A DNA stretch of 64,000 nt, from contig NCGO01000003.1 of the NCBI GenBank assembly GCA_002256985.1, positions 124,001-188,000 on the forward strand, in the 5' to 3' direction. Made by a program: the position numbers and the translations under genes. Under the pieces are notes generated by a model that did not search any database, was not told the origin of the DNA, and saw only the letters and a program-made list of their open reading frames with translations. Shown here in pieces: positions 53,089 through 61,800 of the stretch. This DNA comes from Novosphingobium sp. 28-62-57. Lineage in GTDB: Bacteria > Pseudomonadota > Alphaproteobacteria > Sphingomonadales > Sphingomonadaceae. How positions within the stretch are numbered: the stretch's first letter is position 1; each line of letters starts with the position of its first letter.

Positions 53089-54684
53089 TCAGTTCACCTG
53101 GCGCTCAAACCCCTGCCAATAGGGTTCGCGCAAAGCGCGGCGCAGGATTTTCCCCGAAGGATTGCGGGGCAAGGCATCGACCACATCAACCGATTTGGGC
53201 ACCTTGAACCCGGCAAGGCGTTCGCGGGTCCATTTGATCACAGAGTCCGGTGCAACCGTGTGACCGGGCTTGGCCACGCAGACGGCCTTGACCGCCTCCC
53301 CCCAGATTTCATCGGGCACACCGATCACGGCAACTTCCAGCACATCCGGGTGGCCATAGATCGCGCTTTCGACTTGCGCGGGATAGACGTTTTCGCCGCC
53401 GGAAATGATCATGTCCTTGATCCGGTCATGCATGTAGACATAGCCGTCCTCATCAAGATACCCGGCATCCCCGGTCGCGATCCAGCCATCGGCGGTCATC
53501 GTCCGTGCGGTCGCCTCGGGCAGGTTCCAGTAGCCCAGCATGTTGTTTGACGAACGCGTCTGAATCTCGCCGATCTGATTGGCCCCAAGCGCCGCGCCAT
53601 CTTCGCCGATAATCCGCACTTCAACCCCCGGCAGCGGCTTTCCGGCAGAGCGCATGCGCTGGTTGCCCTCCACACAGTGATCCTCCGGCGGGAGCATGCA
53701 GATGGTGCCGGTGGTTTCGGTCATGCCATAGGCTTGGATAAAGTCCGCCTTGAACATCGCGATACATTCCCGCAGCAGCACCAGCGGGATCGGCGATGCG
53801 CCATAGATGATGTATTTCACACGAGAGAAGTCGACGCCGGCGCAATCGGGATGGTTGAGCAGCATCTGCAAGGCTGCTGGCACGATGAAAAAGCGCGTAA
53901 CGCCTTTTTGCTCCACTGCATCAAACACGGCCCGCGGTTCAAATTCAGCCAGAATGATGCCGGGCAGGCCCGCGCCGACGGCCATGACTCCCAGACCCGT
54001 CCCGCCGATGTGCGCACAAGGCATCGCCACCAGAATGGCTTCATCATCGGTCATCGTGGTATAGGGCAGATTGCTTCCGGTTGACTGTTTGCGCAGGCCA
54101 AACAGATTGCGGTTGGACAGCACTGCGCCTTTGGGGTTCCCGGTCGTGCCTGAGGTGTAAAGCTGCAGCACAGCATCATCAGCGCCCGCTGCTGCAAAAG
54201 CGCCGCGCGCCTGACTTTCAATCCAGTCCCACGCTTCATCTTGGGTGAAACAATGCTTTACCGCAGGCAGCGCGGCAAAAGCATCCGCAACGGGGGCAAA
54301 GCCCTGACCCAGAAAAACAGCCTTGGCCTGCGCATCTCTGGCGATCCACAAGGCCTCGGCCGGGGCCAGTCGCCAACCGATTGGCACCATGACCGCGCCC
54401 AACCGTGCAGCGGCAAAGAACAGCGCGAAATAGAGCGTGCTGTTCTTTCCCAGCCACGCGATGCGATCACCCTTGCCGATTCCTGCGGCCATAAATCCGC
54501 CGACGATCTGGGCGGTAACCTGTTCCAGTTCGCCATAGTTGAGCACCCGGTCAGGCCCATCGAGCGCTGTGCCTTTTGGCCGATCATCAGCCCAGAACCG
54601 CAGGAATTCATCGAACGTGAACAGATGCGCCGTGCGTTCAGCCGTGGTCGGCCTTGCAGGCGGCGGTGGCGCAGCTTCAGCCAT
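53089..54684 (-). CDS. Acyl-CoA synthetase (AMP-binding)
   Basis: This 531-residue ANL-superfamily enzyme activates a carboxylic acid with ATP and CoA. LYTSGTTGNPKGAVLSN is the AMP/phosphate loop near residue 173, IQAYGMTETTG is near 312, GDAGYLDEDGY near 410, and the catalytic Lys is in NPSGKILRR near 513. The long-chain, cinnamoyl- or steroid-type substrate is unresolved. It lies alone downstream of HU, opposite direction, and may feed the acyl-CoA cluster 7 kb away. Confidence 0.9.
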   Translation of the reverse strand: MAEAAPPPPARPTTAERTAHLFTFDEFLRFWADDRPKGTALDGPDRVLNYGELEQVTAQIVGGFMAAGIGKGDRIAWLGKNSTLYFALFFAAARLGAVMVPIGWRLAPAEALWIARDAQAKAVFLGQGFAPVADAFAALPAVKHCFTQDEAWDWIESQARGAFAAAGADDAVLQLYTSGTTGNPKGAVLSNRNLFGLRKQSTGSNLPYTTMTDDEAILVAMPCAHIGGTGLGVMAVGAGLPGIILAEFEPRAVFDAVEQKGVTRFFIVPAALQMLLNHPDCAGVDFSRVKYIIYGASPIPLVLLRECIAMFKADFIQAYGMTETTGTICMLPPEDHCVEGNQRMRSAGKPLPGVEVRIIGEDGAALGANQIGEIQTRSSNNMLGYWNLPEATARTMTADGWIATGDAGYLDEDGYVYMHDRIKDMIISGGENVYPAQVESAIYGHPDVLEVAVIGVPDEIWGEAVKAVCVAKPGHTVAPDSVIKWTRERLAGFKVPKSVDVVDALPRNPSGKILRRALREPYWQGFERQVN

Positions 54685-54788
54685 GTGTCACTCTCCCAGA
54701 TGATTTCGGAGAGTTAATCATGCAATTAAGGACAGATGCAAGCCCGCCATGGCTGACCATGGCAGTCCTACGCCCGGGGTTATTGCAT

Positions 54789-55376
54789 TCAGGCCCGCTC
54801 CATCGCCGCCTTGTAAATGCTGGCGCGGGGGGCCGCGAACAGGCGCATGACCATCGGTTCAAAGAACGACAAGGGCAGCGTATCGTAGTTCGGATCGAAC
54901 GCCGGGCAATCATACTTCTCGATGAATTCCGCCGTTGCTGCGGCAAAGGGGTGATCGGCAAACTTTTCGCGCATGTCGCGATCCAGGCCGATGAAGTGGA
55001 AGAAATTGTAGCCCTGAAAAATGCCGTGGTGCTGCACGATCCAGTGCAGTTCCTCTGTCAGAAAGGGCTTGAGAATGGCCGCCGCCACATCCGGGTGGTT
55101 ATAGGCCCCCAGCGTGTCGCCAATGTCGTGCAGCAGGGCCATCACGACATAATCCTCATCCCGCCCATCGCGAAAAGCGCGGGTGGCGGTTTGCAGGCAA
55201 TGCGTCAGCCGATCCACCGCAAAACCGCCGCAGTCGCCTTCGAGCAACCGCAGATGGTCAAGCACACGCGCGCCGCCGCTGCTGGCATATGGGCGCATAT
55301 GCGTCATGATCGCATCCCAATCAGCCTGCGTGCCTTCGGTCATGCTGTGGAACTTGGCGACTGGCAGATCGTCCAT
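54789..55376 (-). CDS. HD-domain protein with possible dinuclear metal centre
   Basis: This 195-residue protein has metal-ligand positions His59 (THCLQTATRAF), His83-Asp84 (LLHDIGD), His94, His116-His117 (VQHHG) and an Asp near 156-161, as in dinuclear HD proteins. The pattern is compatible with PhnZ/TmpB-like mixed-valent di-iron oxygenases as well as with phosphohydrolases, so function is open. ATG 55376 is favoured by GAGAAGG 9 bases upstream; ATGs at 55385 and 55400 are alternatives. Confidence 0.8.
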   Translation of the reverse strand: MDDLPVAKFHSMTEGTQADWDAIMTHMRPYASSGGARVLDHLRLLEGDCGGFAVDRLTHCLQTATRAFRDGRDEDYVVMALLHDIGDTLGAYNHPDVAAAILKPFLTEELHWIVQHHGIFQGYNFFHFIGLDRDMREKFADHPFAAATAEFIEKYDCPAFDPNYDTLPLSFFEPMVMRLFAAPRASIYKAAMERA

Positions 55377-55586
55377 CGGCTTCATCCTTCTCCCGCGCAT
55401 CGCGGCGCGCTGTTCTTGGCCAGCAGACTATCGCGTTTATGGCGCATGGGAAGGGGATAAAGGTGCGAAATGCTGGAGTGTATTGCTCCATCATCGGCAT
55501 ATTCGCGGTTGAGAGCGCCGGTGCTGCAAAAGCGCAAGCAAACCCCCTTGCCCCCGCGCGCCTATCAGACTAGGGGCGTCAACAGT

Positions 55587-55663
<77 letters not shown>

Positions 55664-55764
55664 TTTCACAAAATACACGGAAAAGTTTCACCGCAGGCCC
55701 TCCCGGGCGACTGCGGCCAAACCGGTTGATGCCAACCTGCGAGGCATGCTGCGGGGGCTGCCAT

Positions 55765-55798
55765 GCTCCCGCCCGACCAGACGCGGTCGGGCGGGAGC
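55765..55798 (-). terminator. Hairpin after the autotransporter gene
   Basis: GCTCCCGCCCGACC (55765-55778) and GGTCGGGCGGGAGC (55785-55798) form a perfect 14-bp stem with a 6-base loop, 10 bases past the stop of the minus-strand gene. There is no T-run on the minus strand. Confidence 0.6.
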
Positions 55799-55807
55799 GG
55801 GCCGGGT

Positions 55808-58800
55808 TCAGAAGGCGTAGCGGATGCCGCCCTGGACTTGCCGTGCGCCGCCCTTGGGTGCGATGTCGACTTCGCCGGTGAGGTAGGCAGACAGGCCTGG
55901 CGCCAGATTGGCCGAGACGCCGCCCGAGGCGTGGGCGAAGGTGCGCAGGGCCTGCGCGCCGTCGATCGTGAACTGGCCGCCGAAGCCTGCGAGCGTGCCG
56001 GTGGCGCGGATGGGATCGCCGCTGGCCAGATGCCGCACGCCTGCGCCAACCCACGGCTGGATCGCGCTGGTGGTGCTGGCGTGCAGTGCCAGATCGCCGT
56101 TGATCCAGGTGGCCTGATAGCTTTGCCGCACGACCGAAAGTGCCGCCGCGCCGCCGCCGGTTTCTGCCACGGCCCCGCGCGTCACCCGCGAATAGGTGAC
56201 GCCTGCCGAGGGGCGCAAGTGCAGGCCGCCGCTGCCAATCGGCAGATCGAATGCCAGCTGCGCATCATAAGTTTCCCCATGCAGCGTATAGCGCCCTTGT
56301 GCAGCGCCCGAGACCGGGGCGCGGTTGGTATCGGCATCGGACCGGTCAAAGATGGCCGCAGCGGTAAAGCGCAAGGCGCCTGCTGCCACTTGCGCCTTGG
56401 CCCCGAAGAAGGTGCCGCGGGCGCGGGTCTGTGCGCCCAGATCGGCAATTTCCTGCCTTACGCTTGACCGCCCGACAAAGGCAGACAGGCCCAGCGCGCT
56501 GGTGCCATAGCCGATCCCGCCAAGGAAGCCTTCGCCCGCCTGTGCAGCCGGTGCCGTGCCAATGGGCCGGGCAGCCATATCGCGCCCGGCGGCAAAGCCC
56601 TGACCGAACACGAACAGCCCGCCGTTGTCCTCATCCGCACCTGCGACTGCCACCGCGCGCACCGTCTTGGCCAGCACGAGCCCGTTTTCCAGCGCCATCG
56701 TGGCGGCAGATGCATAAGGTTCAGGGCTGAGCCGTGCGACCACGGGCAGCACTGCCGAGCCATCGAGCGCCGCAAAGGCCGGGGTGAGCGCAAGCCCGGC
56801 ATCGCTGACGGTACCAGTGAGCAGACGCTCGTTCAGGTAATTGACCGTGGCCGCGCCCTGCCCGCTGATCCCGGTCGGCAGGGTAAGCGTGCCGAGCAGA
56901 TCGATCGAGTCTGCATCCTGCCGGATAAAGCCGAAGACGCTGCGGTCCTTGACGACATTGGTGAAGCTGCCGGTGATCCCGCCAGTGGTGCTGATCAGGC
57001 TATAGGATTGACCCGGCGTTGCCTCACGCACACCGCTCAGCACCAGTGTGGCGCCGCTGGCGATGCTGGCCGCGCCGTTGACGATGATCTGATCGCTCAC
57101 CGCGTTGGTCATCTCGAACACGGTGGTCGAACTGCTACCCAGCGCCAGCGTACCGTTGACCGTGAGCGTGCCGGGCGAGTTGCCGGGCAGGAGCGTGCCA
57201 TTGATCGTGGCCGATCCGGTCACCGTCCCGCCGCTCATGAAAGTTGCGCCCGATGCGATCACCACATCGCCTGCCAGCAGCGAGCCTGCCCGGCCAATCA
57301 GCGTGCCGCTGGCCAGATCGATCCGCCCGCGCAAGGTGCCTGCCACATCGATCAGTGCCGCAGAGCCGCTGTTGCGCAGCGTGGCTGTGCCCAACGTGGA
57401 TGTGCCCTGCGTGGATGTGCCCAGCGCCATGGTCGCGCCGCTGTTCACAAGAAGCGAACCGCTGTTGGTGAATGTCCCACTCGTCGTGAAAGTGCCCGCG
57501 CCGACCATGAACATACCGCTGTTGGTCACCTCGCCAGTATGGCTCAGGTTGCCGTTGGTCAGCACTTCGCCGCTGTTGACGATGGGGCCAACAAGCGTGC
57601 CTGCCACTTGCGCTCCTCCGCTGTTGGTCAGGCGGCCGGTGATCGTGCCGGCAGAGAGCAACGTGCCGCGATTGTCGAACACGCCGGTCAAGCTGCCGGT
57701 GGCGGTGTTTTCAAACATGGCGCCTGCGCTGTTGGTCACGTCGCCGGTCCATGCACCTTCGTTCTGCACCTGCCCGGCATTGGCAAGCGGCGATGCGGCA
57801 AGCGTGGTGCCGCTGGCGACCATCACCGTCCCGGCATTGCTGAAACTGCCACTTACCGCGCCGGCCAGCGTGGCGCTGGCACCGCTGGCATTGACCAGCC
57901 CGCCGTTCAGCGCGCCGGTGGAGGCCAGCGTGCCATTGTTGGTGACAAGGCCCCCAACGCTGCCTGCATTGCCGAACGCGGCATCGTTGGCCACTGCCCC
58001 TGCCAGCGCGCCGCCACTGGCGAGCGAGAGCGTGCCTGCGCCAATGGTGGTGGTGCCGGTGTAGCGGTTGGCCCCGCCCAGCACCAGCGTGCCGCCGCCC
58101 GTCTTGGACAGGCCGCCGGTGCCGGTCATCACGCCGTCAAAGCGGGTGGATGCGGCGTTGCCTCCAACCGTGATGTTGGCCGTGCCCAGTGTGATCGTGC
58201 CGCTTCCGGCAAGGCTGCCGAGCATGGTCGCAAAGCCGCCAAGATCCAGCGTGCCGTTGGTATCTTGGGTAAAATCGTCAATGCCGGTGGTGATGCCTGT
58301 CAGCGTGATCGCCCCGCTATTGCTGACCATGCCGTTGAGCGCGCCTGCCAGAGCGGCCGTGCCAGAGGCATTGTTCACCAGTGCGCCGGACAACGTGCCC
58401 GTCGAGGTGAAGCTGCCGGTGTTGGTCACTGTGCCGGTGATCATCCCCGCATTGGTCAGGCTGCCATTGGCCGCAATGGCCAGTGGGCCGCTCCACGTGC
58501 CGCCTGCAAGGTTGCGGGCAACACCGCCTGCATTGACTTGGGCGTTCGCCGTGATCGCTCCGGCATTGGTGATGGTCCCACCGCTGTCGGCGCGCAGCAG
58601 CGCACCGTCTGCCAGCGTGATCGCCCCACCCGCAAGGTTGGCAAGCACCGCAGTGGCACCCGACACGTTTACCCCGCCACCTGTCAAGGTGCCGACGTTC
58701 TGGAACAGGCCGTCCGTCACTTCGGACATGACGCCAGTGACGTTGTCCCAAGCACCGTTGTTGGTGATGGTCCCGGCCGAACCGACGCGGAAGAAGCCGT

Positions 58801-61800
58801 TCCACCTGAAGGCATTGGTGGCGCTGCCTGCACCTTGCACCAAGCCGCCGTTCCAGATGAAGTTGTTGGTGATCGTGCCCGCGCTGGTGCCCCCGTTGGT
58901 AACAGCGCTGTTCACCGTGCCGTTGTTGGTGATGGTGCCAAAATTGGTGATGCCGGTCGCGGTCAACGTGCCGGTGCCGCCGCCGATAATCGTCGTGGCA
59001 CCAGCTTGCGTGGTGAAGTTTCCGCTGAGATCAAGCGCCCCGGCGATTACCAATCCGGTGGCGTTGGTGCTGGCATGGTTGAAGCCGCTCAGCCCGCTCC
59101 AACGGGCTCCGCCCAGAACCTGCGTCAGGCCCGCCCCGCTGGTCTGCGCAAAGCCGTTGCTGGTAAGGTTGGCATCCACGATCAGCGTGCCTGCGCTGCT
59201 GATCGGACCATTGAGAATCCCCGATACGGTGGACGTGCCCGACAATTGCATCAACCCGCCCTGCACCGTGCCCGAGGACGCAAAGTCGCTGGTGTTGATC
59301 ACCTGCCCGGTGACGGTGCCGCTGTTGGTAAAGCTGCCGCTGTTGTTCACCTGCCCGGCAATCACACCGCCTGCAGCCAGGATCAGCCCGCCTTGGTTGA
59401 TACGGGTCTCGCCCGCATAGCTGTTCACGCCGGTCAGGGTAAAGGTCCCCGCGCCCGCCTTGGTAAGACCGCCATTGCCGCTGATGACCCCGCCAAAGCT
59501 GGTTGAGGTGCCATTGCTGCCAGTGGTGAGCGTCGCAGCGCCCAGCGATACCATACCGTCGCCAGCCAAGCTGCCGATGCTGGTGGAGAAGCCGCCAAGG
59601 GCAAAGCTGCCCGCAGCCATCTGCGAAAACGCGCCGATGCCGGTCGTGGCACCAGTCAACGTGATCGCCCCGCTATTGCTCACCGCCCCATTCAGTGCGC
59701 CTGCCAGATTGACAGCACCGCCCGTCGCATTTGTGAGGGTACCGTTGATTGTCCCGGTCGAGGTCAGTGATCCGGCGTTGGTTATGCCGGTCGCAGCAGT
59801 AAGCGTTCCGGTTGCACCAATGGTGAGCTGCGCGTTTGCATTGTTGGAGAACGCACCGTTCGTGCCAAGGCTGCCATTGATGGTGAAGGCATTTGGAGCG
59901 GTGCTCGAGTTCAAGACACTGGCAATCCCGGTCCAAGCCGCGCCCGCATTGACCGTTAGACGGCCTGTGCCGATGTTGGTCACTGCGCCCGTCGTGGCCA
60001 GATTGCCGTTGACTGTTATCAATGCGGCATTGCTGACCTGAGCAACCGCGCCAGACAGCGTGGCCGAGGCACCGAAATTGTTGTTCAGCAGGCCCTGCAA
60101 GTTGCCGGTAGAGTTAACGGTCCCAGAATTGTCGACGATGTTGTTGATCGTCCCGGCATTGGTGATCAACGCTCCCGTAGCATTGAGAATCCCTGCCTGA
60201 TTGATGGCAGGTATGGTCAGCACGCTGCCCCCAGAACCAATGGTCAGGCGTGAATTCGATGCGTTGATGAAATTCCCGCTGACCAACAAGGAGCCATTGA
60301 CGGTGAAAGCATTGGCAGTGGTGCCAGAATTGCTGACAAAGGTGAGCCCTGACCAGGTCGCACCTGAATTAACGGTGACAAGGCCAGTCTGATCGTTGGA
60401 CAAGGCCGCATTGCTGGCCAGATTGCCGGTGACCGTGATTGTCCCTGCATTGCTGATCGTACCATTGGCTGTGCCTGCCAGATTGGCCTGCGCACCAGCG
60501 TTGTTTGCCAATCCGCCCAGCAATCTGCCAGTCGAGGTCAGCGTGGCATTGTTGGCGACCGCACTGGCAATCGTGCCAGAGTTGACCAGCGTTCCGCCCA
60601 GCACGGTCGTGCTGCCACCATAGGTGTTGGTTCCACTCAGCGTCAGCGTGCCTGCGCCCGTCTTGGCAACCGATCCCGTGCCCGAAATCGCGGCCGAAAT
60701 GGTTGCGCCAACACCGCTTGTCGTGTCGATCCCGGTCGGCCCGTTGAACGCAAGGCCCGATGCCGCATCGCCACCGGCAATGACATACCCATTGGTCCGG
60801 AAGGCAAGGCCTGTCGGCGCAAGGGTGACGCCCGGTGCAATCGTGACGGTCCCGCCAATGGCACCGGCAAACACGGCCTGGAAGCCGTTGCCTGCCCATG
60901 CGCTGCTGAACACGCCATCCTGATCGGTGAAGTTGCTGTTGGTAAGGTTCCAGGTACCGCTTCCACCCACCACTGCCCCGGTCGGCGAAGTCGTTGTGCC
61001 GTTCCAGAAGATCAGGTCCCCGGCCGATACGGTATTGAGCACCACTGTTCTGCCGCTTAACGCCAGCGTGCCAAGGAAAGCGCCGCTGAGTGGGCTTAGC
61101 GTCATATTGTTGATCGCACCGCTGAGCGTGCCGAATTCGAACAGGGTGTAAGTGCCCCGCGCAAAGCCTGTGCCGCGCGCCACGTTGATCGTGCCACCGT
61201 TAAGCGCAAGATTGCCGGTCACGCGCATCAGGTCATTGTTCGGCCCACCCGCAAGGCCCGGTGTGCCCAGTTCGAAATTGGTAATCGACCCGGTATTGAG
61301 CGTGAGCGAGCCGACCGTCAAAGTCCCCGGGCTGAGGCCCGCTGCCAGCGTCCCGCCGCTGTTGATCGTCACTGCACCGGCAATCGTGCCGGTGCCACCC
61401 AATGTGCCGCTGCCACCGACTTCAACCGTGCCGCCGAAATCGCCGGTAACCCGCAAGGCCCCTGCTTCGACGAAAGCCGCTCCGGTATAACCGCTGGCAT
61501 TGCCCGCAAGCGTTGTCGCCCCGGTGCCGATCTGACGGATCGTGCCCGCCCCGGTCAAAGTCCGGTTGATGGTCTGATTGGCCGAGCGGTTGAATACGAC
61601 CGTCGCACCTTCTGCGATCGACATCTGCGTGGTGAGGCTCGTGCTGCCGACCACACCGCCAAACCCGCCAGTGCCGAACTGCAGCGTTCCAGCGTTGACA
61701 TTGATCTGACCATCAAAGCCGAATTGGGTTCCCAGAGTCAGCCTGCCGCTGCCTTCCTTCACCAGAGTTGATGATGCCAGGCCATTGACGAACAGGCTGC

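Noticed and set aside
57008..59506. 832-residue and neighbouring plus-strand open frames opposite the autotransporter
   Set aside because: They mirror the repetitive minus-strand gene; composition is Ala/Val/Pro-rich noise without start signals.
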